NCBI GenBank assembly: GCA_905221615.1
Contig: CAJNDT010005479.1
Span: forward strand, 124,001-188,000
Length of the DNA: 64,000 nt
Source of the DNA: Symbiodinium sp. CCMP2592
Lineage: Eukaryota > Sar > Dinophyceae > Suessiales > Symbiodiniaceae
Direction: 5' to 3'
A program made the position numbers and the translations under genes. Positions 34,300-45,265 of the stretch are shown one piece after another; position 1 is the stretch's first letter, and each line of letters starts with the position of its first letter. The notes beneath the pieces were generated by a model. It had not been told where the DNA came from. It saw only the letters and a program-made list of their open reading frames with translations, and searched no databases.

Positions 34300-36020
34300 T
34301 AAGAAAACAAGACTTCTACCACCGAGCAGGCAGCTTTGCTCACCCCGCAGCACAAAAACACAACTAACCTGGACAAGCTCTTTTCAGGTATGGAGGGCGA
34401 GGACACATTGGGCAACTCTGCCTGTCGGGACTCGCGAAAGCAAGAAGCATGCTACGACGCTCTATTGTATCTCAGGAGCACGGTTTCGACCTGGGACTCT
34501 TCCAAGACCAGGTGCGCCATAAATACGCAAAGGATGCGAAAGTCTTTGGCATGCCAGCAGCTGATTCCGTGCTGGCACTGGACACGATCAGCAGTGCCAG
34601 TGTTCACAGGGCTTGAGAACTGCAGACTTACGTCGAGACCGCGACATTCCACTAAGCATTGTCGATCCGACAGACAACCACGAACATAGGCACTGAATGC
34701 GAAGGAACGCTCAACCACACTGGCATAATAGCACATCGAACAAAATTCGCAAATGCCACTGATGATCGGTTGATGTCAGGCATCATCGAGCAAGATGCAA
34801 TGCTTGGGAGGGGGCAAGCGTCCACCCATCTCGCACTCGCGTCCACTAGGATCCGCTAGGCAAGACTATGAGGGCCCCCACATGCCCCCACCAAAGGCGA
34901 ACAAACGAGAATTGACTGCATCACCAGATGAAACTGCAGTGAAGCAATGCGGTAGGTCTGCACGCAAAACTCACCGACACGGATGAACAAACCTTCTGGT
35001 GCACAAGAAAACAACTACCGTGGCCACGAAGAGAACAAAGGAAAAGAGGACTAAGTGCTGAAGTGATTGAAGATCCGGGAAATGGGCAGCCACGTACTCT
35101 TACTCTGACCCGACCCGACCCGACCCGGCACCATGGATATTTGGATTTGATCACGCCTCTATGAGAGCAGTCACAGGACGAGGGTCACAACTTGGACTTT
35201 TGCTGAGCAAGTAACGGAAAGATTCTGAAGTCAGCTCCAAATACCAGGTGACCTGCATAGTGGTAGTTCTGCGCCTTTGAAGCTACAAACTGGCACTGGC
35301 AGTGACGACGGTGGCAGTGACCACCGCATCTGTGATAGATCTATACAAGCCGGGAGCTAATCGAGATCCAGAGCCAGAAATGGGAGTGAAGGTAAGACTC
35401 TAAGGAGGCCGATTAAATGGCACAGCGGTACAACAATGGTCTACCTATTTGCAAGTATGAGTGCCTGCCGAAGCCCTGAACTCGAACCACGTGCTGGATG
35501 TGTGCCTGGTCGTTTTCCCTCGCAGAGAAGATGTCACTTGATGCACACGGTTTGAAAGCGATACTACCCCTGTGAAGCATTGACAACCCTCACAACACGA
35601 TGGAACCTTGGCGCGCAATGCTTAGGGAAACTCGTTGGCCTCTGGGAAGCAACAAGACTGCAAGGAGGCATCCGGAGCTTAGTCTGAACATGTTCTGTGT
35701 ACACACTGCTGTGTGAAAGTGCGACAACTCATACCAAGTCACACCTCATCGCATATGATGTTGTATTGCATTATACGTTATTGCATTATGCATATTATGC
35801 CATATGCTAAGCAATATTCTACGCCGCAGGTTCTGGCCCTGGCTCAGACCCTTACGCAATCTACACCGGCGGAAAGAGTTCGAGACAAAATGCAGCCGAA
35901 CACAGCCGAATTCAAGCTCATTATCGGATGATCCGTGCGAACTGGGAATCTGATCCTGTAAGCTTCACTAGCAGCTCCCCGGTCACACTCCCAGTCACCT
36001 CTTGGCCTTAGCCTGAGCCT
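34300..36020. other. Spacer or intron, one weak exon candidate
   Basis: A minus-strand block at about 34,600-34,460 (CWHAKDFRILCVFMAHLVLE, ESQVETVLLRYNRAS) may be an exon of the gene ending at 33,759. From 34,740 to 36,020 I see no supported feature apart from a short run of GACCC units on the plus strand at 35,105-35,130. Confidence 0.3.
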
Positions 36021-36039
36021 GACCTACGAGTTTGTAAAC

Positions 36040-36300
36040 TGCATCCGGATTGGGAACCGGTGCTTGCTTGGAATCAGGCTCTCCGCCACGAGCAGGCCGA
36101 TCTTTCGATCTCGCTGCTCAGCCGTCTCCTGCGGAAGAGGCTCTCTACTCAAAGTTAGATCTGCCCTAGACAGTGCCGTCGGCTTGCTTGCCTTGGTCGA
36201 TGGGAGGTGTAGCCACAAGAGGAACAAACCTATGATGCTCGCTTGCCTTGTAGGCCTTTCAAGGACTCCAGGAGCTGATGCTCCAACTCGCCGTTGTCCT
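36040..36300 (-). CDS. Possible exon downstream of D1 repeats
   Basis: The minus strand reads SKPTALSRADLTLSREPLPQ, ETAEQRDRKIGLLVAESLIP, then SKHRFPI before a stop. Composition is protein-like with a charged helix (AEQRDRKIGLLVAESL). It is in line with the D1 exons and could be its next exon. Splice edges were not fixed. Confidence 0.35.
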
Positions 36301-36379
36301 TGGAGAACCCCGAACATGGCTGAACGTCAAGATCTGCGTCTTGTGTCAACAGAACATTCATCGAGACCTGCTCTTCTCC

Positions 36380-39300
36380 GCCTTAGACGAGGATTCAGTT
36401 CGCATGCGAGTCGCCACATTTCCACAGTCTTCGTGGCCCCACGTCACCTGGGACCGTTGTTGCAGCTGTCAAACTCTGCAGATGCAAGAAGCGCAGCGAT
36501 CCAACCGAAATGGATGATAATGGTTGTCGAGACGCCACTGAATCAAAGCCAGTCAAGGCTGCAAAGGCCCCACCGGATGCCACCACCTGCACCCGAGACT
36601 ACATGAGACAAGAGCGTGGAATGTAGGTGGGGCTGAGCAATGCCACAGGTCTAAGCGGGACAGAGCCGAATGTCATGAGCCGGCCTGCTGCACCATCATC
36701 AGCCTCTCCTAGAAAGCAAACGTTGTCTTTACAGTAGCAGTCCCAGAAACACCTCTGTGAAGGGAGCCGCAAGTGCCGGCTGGAGCAAGACAGGCTCTCC
36801 TGGACCCGCGAGCTGTCACCGCCATACTCTGGATGACCCCAGGTCACAACTGTACCATCCACCTGCCAACACAACAAAGACGCTGCATCACAAGGGATCC
36901 CACTGATCACTGATCGAGACACCACCACCACTCTGCCATTTCTGCACAAGCCCTACAAAAGTTTTTACATCTCAATGCCTTGGTCTAACAAAAGTAAAAG
37001 CTTCGGGTGCCCACCTTGAGCGCAGCGAAGGCACTCTCTGTCGCAGCCACCTCGAAAGCTGAAAAGGCAATGTCGAAGAATCTACGCAATCTTCGAAGTC
37101 GGCCAGTACGTGGGCCCAATGCCAACAGCAAAATCAGCAAGGGTAACGTGATGCTTGTGCTTACCGAGAACTTGCATCCAACAACTGACCCGTGAATCAG
37201 CAGTGAAAGTGTCCGACGGCACAAACCCAAGTACTGGTTGTGAGAAGAGGTGGAAGGACAAGCCCACGAGACGGCCCCTTGTGTGGCAAAGTCTAGCAAA
37301 GCCACGTGATGAGGAGGCAAGAGCGACATGAGGGTTCGGCAAAAGCGACATGAGGGTTCTGCTGTGAATCAGGCTGTGGACTATGATCAAACCAGTGACT
37401 GCAACATGCCAGGCAGCCTCGACCACATCCACCAGGTTGTCTCGAACGCAACTGCTGTTGCCACCGTACTCCTCAGGGTAAAGCTGTCGCAGCCGCGAGG
37501 CACCGTCGGACCCGACAGAAACACCGGAAAGCCGCGCATCAGATAGACACTGAGCCCCTAATTCGAAAGCGGGATCTTGCAAGCTTTCGCTTGTCTTTGT
37601 AGAGTGCTGCCTTGCACAGCAACCAAAAGCACAATCTGGTCAGTCTGCTTTGTTTGTTTACAGACCGCGTGGTCTTCCTAGGCCAGAACCGATGGAATAA
37701 CGATGGCCGTTCCAAGCTGTAAATGAAAATGGTCTTACATGCGAAGGACCAGCAGAATGCACCAGACCGGAGTTGTTTAAAGCGAAATCCCTCGAACTTC
37801 AACAACTAGTCTTGCAACAGGGGTTTGTGAAGTCACTGTTGGTGTCATGCAAAAACTGAACGCCATGTGAACCCGCGTATTCCGGTCCCCCATCATCCGA
37901 GTCTACATGTTTGCATGCCGGTGGATGCATCGTGCCATGTAAGAGCTGCATGCATTGCGTTGGCGCTGCCATGCATGACGAGAACCGACATTGCTCATAC
38001 AGACTTGAGCCCGCTCGGCAGCAAACTTTATCGAAATGTGCCCGAACGAGAGACTTGTGCAGAAGTTCCATTCTGCTCGCTTGCACTGTGCCATTGCACA
38101 GAGCAAACCGAAACGCGCAGCGAAGCACAGCAAAGCGATTTAGACGTAGTACCCGGTACCCAAGCCCTGCCACCGAGAATCTGGATCGCCCCATGTCGCG
38201 ACGGTGCCATTCGCTCGGACGGCTGCGAAAGCGCCGCCGTTTGCACGCACACTGCGCACTTGCAGCAGTTTCTCTTGTGCCGCAGCTGCATCCCCTCCCA
38301 ATTCCTTCATCCCCCAAGCTGTGACATGTCCGTCATCATGGATTGCAGCGAAGGCCCCAGCCGTTGCTTCGATGCGCTGGACGTGACTGAGCGTTTCAGC
38401 CAGACTTCCATCTGCCCCCATGTCGGGATCACCCCAAACTATGACAGTTCCGTCTCGACGGACAGCAGCGAAGGCTGATGAAGTCGCCTGGATCTGAACA
38501 ACATCGGTCAACTTGTTCGCGACGGCACTGCTGTCACCACCATGTCGAGCCTTTGATTCACACTTTCACACGGAATGCTACAAGTTGTGTATATTTCGTA
38601 AACTGTACAGCTTCCAACTGCTAAGGCTGCTAAGGCAGAGCTGCCGATCCCCAGGTGACCACCGAGCCGTCGGCAGAAATGGCAGCAAATGCGGCTCCCG
38701 ACCCGCATATCTGGACAACCTTCGTCAGCCTCTCGCGGACATCCGAGCAGTCGCCGCCCCAGTCCTCATCGCCCCAGGTCACGACAAAGCCATCACCTCC
38801 GCAGCACTGCTTTGCTGAAATCTGCACGGAATCTAACTTCTGCAAGCACTGCTACGACCCAAGCCGGATTAGGCACCTGCTGCCTTTTAGGCGCTTAGAT
38901 GCCCGTAGGTGCATCTGGGCGCTTGGGCGCCCTGCCCTCCCTCCGCAATTGCGTTTCCCGGCCTCTGCAAGCAGCAAATGCACCGGCGGTGCTGCGAATC
39001 AGCTTGACATCGAAGAGTTCGTCCTCGACGTCGCTGCTGTCACCTCCAAGATCTTCACAACCCCAGGTGACCACACCTCCGTCTTTTCGAATGGCCGCGC
39101 AGGCCCTGACGGACACATGCACCTCTTTCACATCTACGAGCTGGCTCTGTACACAAGTGCTGTCACCACCACTTTCCTCCTCTCCCCAAGTTAACACGGT
39201 TCCGTTCTCACGAACCGCAGCGAAGGAATGTGCTTGCCGACCGGAGAAGATGTTGATGGAGGGCTTTCTTGCCAAAGCGCACACAAGGTCTCCACTTCGA

Positions 39301-39585
39301 AGACCTTCTCCATGCAGCGTGCTCGAGTCATGTAATGCCTGGGTAGTAAGAACGGATTCCATTGACACGGCATGACACGAACATCTTGCAAAGATAAACC
39401 TACGACCTACGGCTTTCCAAGGCAAACTGAGGTGCTCGAGACTCTCCTTGGGCTACAAGCACACCCAAATGAGTCTCCAGCTTTGCCTCTGCAACCTTTC
39501 TCAGGTCTTCCACGGAGCAGTGCTTCTCCAGATTCACCGACGCACTGTGCCCACTAAGCAAGGACACAGAAAGCGCCAAAGTCAT
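36380..39585 (-). CDS. Ubiquitin-like plus RCC1/HERC-like repeat protein (gene D1)
   Basis: The start at 39,585 gives MTLALSVSLLSGHSASVNLE then CSVEDLRKVAEAKLETHLGV, a ubiquitin-like pattern nearly parallel to gene D2. The second exon (39,338 to about 38,960) has ALHDSSTLHGEGLRSGD, then repeats (AHSFAAVRENGTVLTWGEEE, ACAAIRKDGGVVTWGCEDLG). Next: 38,796 to about 38,655 (GFVVTWGDEDWGGDCSDVRE, AAFAAISADGSVVTWG) and about 38,545-38,160 (QIQATSSAFAAVRRDGTVIV, EATAGAFAAIHDDGHVTAWG, GGAFAAVRANGTVATWGDPD). Then about 37,545-37,440 (degenerate, YPEEYGGNSSCVRDNLVDV), 37,050-37,015 (VAATESAFAALK), 36,862 to about 36,790 (VDGTVVTWGHPEYGGDSSRV), 36,586-36,539 (VVASGGAFAALTGFDS) and 36,447 to about 36,380 (VTWGHEDCGN). 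At least eight repeats are recognisable. The role is inferred as a propeller scaffold; no enzyme domain was seen. Confidence 0.8.
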
Positions 39586-41713
39586 GCTTTCCGTCTAGGA
39601 CTCTGGTTGTCAGGTCCTGATAAAGCCTGGAAAGGCTGCGGCGAACTCTGGTATCGATACAACCAGCTACCCAAGTCACTCAATCGCCGGAAGTCTCGAC
39701 ACAACTGCTGCATAATGAGGCGGCTCTGCTCACGTGCTTGCGGAAAGACAAAGACGGGAAACGAAAGTACACAAGCTCGAAACTCGGACCTGTTCCCCGA
39801 ATCCAAACGCCCCATCTTTAACTGCAATTCTGAGGATGTGAACTTGCATGCATCCTTACATCTGCCTAGTCAACAATAGCCGCAAAGGAATCTAGCAATG
39901 CTTGTGCCGATCATTACTGTACATGCCTGAACCACTTCACAAACTAGCAATAAAACGCAGTTCTGTCATCACATCTTCCGGCTACCTGGAGCTGCACTGC
40001 TGTTGCCACAGTGCTTCTTTCATCTTCTTTCGGTCCATTGACAAGTGCAAGCCTGAAGTATCAGTGCCACATCTACAGACGCATCTTGAGGCCACAGCTC
40101 TGCAAGTTCGGAGACGCCTCCGACTCGAGAAGTGAAGTCACCCAGTGCCTGCATCCGCGAAGCAGACTGACTTTTGCAGGGCACCATGAGCAACGGCAGC
40201 CAAGCTCTTTACGAGTTGTAGGTGAGTTGTGGGCATTTGAAGCATGGCCTTTGAGGTTGCGGATGGAATGTTGGATGCTCCGGTGATAACCGCTGTTCCG
40301 GAGATAGCCTGAACACAGAGATCCGCAGCCGCTGCAATTAATCTCTTGCTTCCATCCAGGCACTTCGCAAGATCACACACGGCGAACCAGACGGAACCGC
40401 TGCATCCAACTTCCAGTTGCTTGGGGACCGGACGTCTTGGAAGCCTGACTGGTATAACAAATGAGCAAGCGAGGTGCTGGCAGGCCGGTACAGCCATTAG
40501 ACAGATAATGGCCCAGCTACACTGTGCCAACCTACCTCAAACACTTTGTGAAACCTGCTCAACTTGGTGCTGGCTCGTAAGCATATATAACTCCGGCCGC
40601 CTGTGTGGGCATCCTTCGCGCATGCACCTGAGGACTTGGATGGGAAGCTGTTTCCAGAATCTTTGGAAAAAGAATAATAATAAGCATTCTGAGTTTTGCT
40701 TGTGGGTCGCATGGCACTGAACAAAGAGTCGGCACCTAGCTAGCTGCACTGCTACATGTTCTCGATGCAACCTCCAGAAGAACCTACAAACCCAGTGCCT
40801 CTTCCAAAGAGGAGTCATGCTCCTTGGGACGCAGCTGGACGCTGAAAAGTCGGTGCCATGCAACTGCACTTCACAGATGTGTGCCAAGTGTGCCGTAGCG
40901 CGTTTGCAGTTTGTCAGAGACATCTCAACTCGATAGTTCCAACGCTGAGGATGCAGCGCCACCTACGAGTGGCGGTGACAGCATCCCTTGGTGCATTGGA
41001 GGTCACAAGAATCGCCACATAGATAAGATGTCTGCAGCAAATGGAAAACACAAAAAGCATCAAAAGCACGAATGAACATGCCCGGTCGTACTCTGCAAGT
41101 GCTGCACCGAGACCACGCTCAGCAGGGGCGGAGTTTGGACGCTCCTAGCATCAGAAACGATGTCCATGAGCAAGACATGACCCTACAGTAGAGGCCAGAC
41201 AAACTTCGCCTGCGCACGGAAGGGATCGCCGAAAGTGAAGCTGTTGGCATGCGGTCGATCCTGGCATAGTGTTGGCGCAAGACGCTGAAACTGTGCATGT
41301 GGGAAACACCACTACGCTGTTCTTCGCCGGGTCATGGGCGATTTACCTGAATCGTAAAAGGGTGCCATGCCGTCGAGAAACTACGGCTCAAGCACAATTA
41401 CCTTCCCGTGTCTTGCTAATCTGTCGACGTGTCTGGCTGCAGCTGCCTGGTCCGACAACAGCTGCTCGGCCTGCGAGGTGTGTTGCAGAACTTGCATGTC
41501 GACCAGTGCCACTGCAGTCGACGCGCGCCTCTATGTTGGGGGCTGGAGACCCGATAGGACTCAAGGAAGCGGCACCTTCCAAGATGACACAACAGCCTGA
41601 TCTGCAGTGTTTAGCTTAGTTTCTGCAGTACTCTTGCTTACCGCATCCGCGAGCACATCCTGCACCGGCCTGGCGAGCGCTTCTGCCAGCTGTACCTTGC
41701 GGGACCTGCGACG
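39582..41713 (-). CDS. Unrecognised multi-exon helical protein (gene E)
   Basis: Minus-strand exons: about 41,707-41,642 (SRKVQLAEALARPVQDVLAD, ending A at a GTAAGC donor); about 41,530-41,402 (TAVALVDMQVLQHTSQAEQL, LSDQAAAARHVDRLARHGK, GT donor); about 40,460-40,213 (SVWFAVCDLAKCLDGSKRLI, AAAADLCVQAISGTAVITGA, then LQMPTTHLQL, GT donor). After a GCAG|G acceptor at about 40,150 comes ALGDFTSRVGGVSELAELWP then QDASVD. The probable last exon (about 39,757-39,582) reads REQSRLIMQQLCRDFRRLSD then LGSWLYRYQSSPQPFQALSG and ends SPRRKA with TGA. The Ala/Leu-rich helices suggest an all-helical repeat fold. The TGA overlaps the ATG of gene D1 in the string ATGA, which is odd for separate nuclear genes. 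Confidence 0.5.
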
Positions 41714-41719
41714 CTGCAC

Positions 41720-43050
41720 AGGTCATGGGATCAAGAACTTAACTCTTAATGATTGAAGCATGCAACAACGCCTCCGCAGACTAGGTCTAGGTGTCCAGCA
41801 ACATGACGCAGAGACGGTCTCCGCATATTTCACGCATCAACGCAAAGACTTGCGAAAAACTATATTCAAGGACATTCCTTCGGCAGCCATGCACGCATGG
41901 CTGCGAGTCCCATCTCTTTTGCACATCGTCCGACCTGTCGGTTCGGGCGTTGTCGTTCGACCCAGCGCCCCGGCCTCACAGCAAACACACATGCGCATGA
42001 ACATTGCCCCAAACCCTTCGCCTGCCCCTGTCTCCGCTGGTCACTATAACGAAACTTTTTCACTTGAAGGTGCATCCCAACCTCGTCCTCGAGAATTGGC
42101 GCGATTTCGATGCTCATGGGCCAGAACCCATACCTGAAGTGCATACATTCGAAGCGATGCTGCGAACAAACACTTTCTTAACTACAACGTAAACTCCTGA
42201 CTGGTAAAAGTACGTTACTAATAAAATCTAGATATTTCAAGAAAGCTTACAATACTGACCCTCGTAAGAAGTCCTTGAAATAAAAGTGTATAGATCGGGG
42301 TCTACATTTCGCAAATGTGATTGCGGCCAGGTTGCTGGACTCTGGTTCCAGTCGCAACGTGTTTGCGCCCCTCCAGCCCCCGGGCGCTGTGAGAGATGCT
42401 AAACTGTAGCATACGGCAACATCGCCCACACTCGTTGCTTGCAACGCTGATGCGGCACCTTGTTGACATCGCCCGAAAGCTCTTCATGAAAAACACCACC
42501 CTGAAAACTTCAACAGCCAGAACTTGTGCAAAAAACAAAACCGATTTCAGCCTTTGTTGTGTACAACTCTCAAAAGACGTTTGTTTTGTTTGGATATTAT
42601 TGAAGCACTGTCATCATCTTTTTTCAGCTTGGTTTCACGGTGTCCCAAAAGAAAACTGCCTGCGCACACAAAACGAATGCAGACTGCAATCGAAACAACA
42701 CAACCGCAAACATGCGACATGGCCTGAGGTAAAAACATGCTGTCAAGCCTACAACAATCCAGCACAAGTAGTTGCAAAACACCTGCTTGTGACATTTTAA
42801 AAAGCAAGCAAACGTGACTGCTTGTGCAAAGCACCTCCTCTGGCCGATTCATCAGACAACGCATCATCATCGCCGCTTCACGGCCATCTCAGTGGTGCAT
42901 GACGAGAATTCACATGTAGCAAATCTGAAACAAAGTTCGAAGAGTTTGTCCGGAGATCCAAGTCTTCTTTCATGTTGTGACGTGCAAATTCCAAGCTTTT
43001 CGTCGTGTGTTTGTGGCGTCGGAAAGCTCCATGCGATTAGAAGGGAGCAA
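41720..43050. other. Spacer with one possible exon
   Basis: A minus-strand block at about 42,140-42,010 (YGFWPMSIEIAPILEDEVGM, HLQVKKFRYSDQRRQGQAKG) is protein-like and may be a 5' exon of gene E. The opposite strand is also open here. The rest, 42,200-43,050, shows no supported feature and is comparatively AT-rich. Confidence 0.3.
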
Positions 43051-43052
43051 CT

Positions 43053-43507
43053 TTACAGTTGAAATCTTTGTCCACTTTGCGTTCTTCTGCTTTTCGCCTC
43101 TCCATTAAAGGGCCAGTTGTGGGTGAAACTCCCTCGGTTGGAACCCGCAACAAAAAAGCATGCCGGACTCTGACTGGAACAATTCTTCGTCTGGAAACAA
43201 ATAACGAGAGAGTGATCTGTGTGAATGCGATCTACCATGGTGTCGTAGATAGTGACGAATTCGTCATTGGGAGCAGATAGGTCCTGTTTCTTGGTGGTTT
43301 TAGCACTTGTGAGAGCAGTAACCTGGGTGTACACTGTATCGAAGTGCAAGAGCCCGAGCTAGCAGTAACATTCCACAAATCTTTACCGTCAAAAACAATA
43401 GCGTTGAGTTGTTCCACTGCTTGGTCAAGAAGGCACTCCGACTGGTCTGAAAAGAGAATGTACCAAGTTGTAGAGACAACCAGTATTCCACGGTTAAAAA
43501 ATACCAT
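43053..43507 (-). pseudogene. Unrecognised coding block with a frameshift
   Basis: From 43,507 the minus strand reads MVFFNRGILVVSTTWYILFS, DQSECLLDQAVEQLNAIVFD, then GKDLWNVTASSG. A shift near 43,355 is then needed to continue as LHFDTVYTQVTALTSAKTTK, KQDLSAPNDEFVTIYDTMVD, RIHTDHSLVICFQTKNCSSQ and on to a stop at 43,053. Both halves have convincing protein composition and together cover about 150 codons without obvious introns, unlike the neighbouring exons. That fits a retrocopy or mobile-element fragment that has picked up an indel, but an assembly error is equally possible. The family is not recognised. Confidence 0.4.
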
Positions 43508-43624
43508 GGCTTTCGAAAGCTATCAGGCGGATCATTTTCGCTTCACGGAACCAATTCCTGAACAATCAATGTAGAGTCGTGCCACTCAAAGTGGCTGAAT
43601 TCAGGGACTTCTGAGGTCACGATG

Positions 43625-43865
43625 TGGTAAGGTGCAGAACCCACTGTCCGCAACATACCGTACCCCCCTGCATGGGAAATAACAAGATGCAGAATCCAAT
43701 GCCCGTACGTAACAGATCGGATCCACTGTCGTGTGATCACAAGACGCAGAACGTTTTTCAATCGGAACCTCTGTCTCGTGTGTGCTGACACAAGAAGCAG
43801 AAACCAATGCCCGTAAGAACTCTGTCTCCTGTGTAATCTTATAAGATGCTGAATGCCCATGCAAG
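43625..43865. repeat. Degenerate 50-57 bp tandem repeat, about four units
   Basis: Units begin with AAGATGCAGAA-like words (aaggtgcagaacc, aagatgcagaatcc, aagacgcagaac, aagaagcagaaacc, aagatgctgaatg). They share the downstream word ccaatgcccgta in part. Unit length varies between about 50 and 57 bases. Confidence 0.6.
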
Positions 43866-44029
43866 TAGGCCTGGAAAGGAACACGGGAAACTGGAAAGCT
43901 TGTTGATTGGCGTTTTCGCATCAAGAAACTCGCAAGACGCGATTTGAAAGTTTATTTCGGCTAACCTCCAGAAAGACTTTCATGGCTCCGAATTCAACAG
44001 TTGCCAACACAGCTGATACCCTTCTCTGA

Positions 44030-44180
44030 TAAGTTGAAGATCGACTCTATGGACCCCTCCTCCTTTGACAAAGAGGGGGCAAAAGGGGGGGCTTTAAGGG
44101 GGCTTTAAAGGGGCTTAAGCAAAGAGGGGCTTTGAACGGACCCTTCAAAGGCTTTGAAGGGACTTGAGGCTTCGACAAAA
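44030..44180. repeat. Low-complexity GGGGCTTTAAGG tract
   Basis: Short imperfect repeats of gggggctttaag, aaaggggctt and caaaggctttgaaggg. The flank at about 44,175-44,195 also carries ggatttcgtgtggct, a word that recurs in the repeats at 53.0-57.4 kb. Confidence 0.6.
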
Positions 44181-45265
44181 AGGATTTCGTGTGGCTTTTC
44201 TTAAGATCGACCATACTTCGCTTACGCTTCCGCTTCTTTGGTTTTCATGTTTCTATTGCTTTATGGCTGACTTCCAGCAACGAGAGAGCTTACGGATGTC
44301 ATCCACATTAAGTGGGGAATGGATCCGCTGTGTCGAAAACGAAATAGCTGGAGACACAGGACTCCACACTGCCCTGTTAGGGTTTTGTGGGAGCCCCGCT
44401 GTCGAAGACAACCAGCAGGGCCGCAGCATCCACGATGGGCGGGAAAGAATGGACCTTGGATAGCCGAAAAGAGAGCGTGAAAAGGTGCGGTTTGTCTTTC
44501 ATGAACACGTTTGGAACAGAAGAGTTTCTGCAAAGGGAGTGTGAACGAGGACCAAGCAGAATCCTCTTGGTGTCTCTCCAAACGTGATCAGGGCTGCTGA
44601 CCAAAGAGCACTGGTTTCCAATCAATAATAGAAAGGATTCTGCACTACTTCCCAGTGTGATAGTGGCGGCTGAGCAAGTGCGACTCGTTTTTCAAAAACC
44701 TTGATTTTTTTTTGGCTTGACTGGGCCTCGTCGACTACGGCTGTAGCACTCGGTCCCTACAAACAAGCGAAACAAACACAAACTACAAAACTACAAACTA
44801 CAAACTGGCAAAGCGGTGAAACAGTTGGCGAAGCTCTACAAGGGGCTGCGGCGCACAGGCTTTGCCGGTGTTAGCCGTTCAGCAAAATCTACGGAGCCTC
44901 AGCGACCGGTCCGGAGCAACAAAGAGCCGTCGCTCTGAGCTGCCCAAAACAACAGGTGGAGCCAAGACCAGGCTCCGGCAGCCGTTCTAGTCTCGCCAGA
45001 CAACGGACAGCCCCTGTGTTTTGTTCCGTCGCGATCGTGCACACCAAAATCCAAAAGTCCAAAACCCACTGCAACATGAGCGGCTTCCAGACAGGAGCGC
45101 GATGGCCAGAGTCGCAGGGAAGCAACTCACAACCAGCCGGCGACGCATACACCATCCAAGGACGAACCGATCACTCCTCGGCGTGTGAGCAGCCGCTTTG
45201 GATTGCTTCAGGGCTCAGGCGGCGACATACGTTGCAGGCCAGGTGGCGGGATGCCATGATCTTAG

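Noticed and set aside
29500..39585. HERC-type E3 ubiquitin ligase function for the RCC1-like genes
   Set aside because: RCC1-like repeats alone do not make a ligase. No HECT domain motif was found in any frame nearby, so only a scaffold role is suggested.
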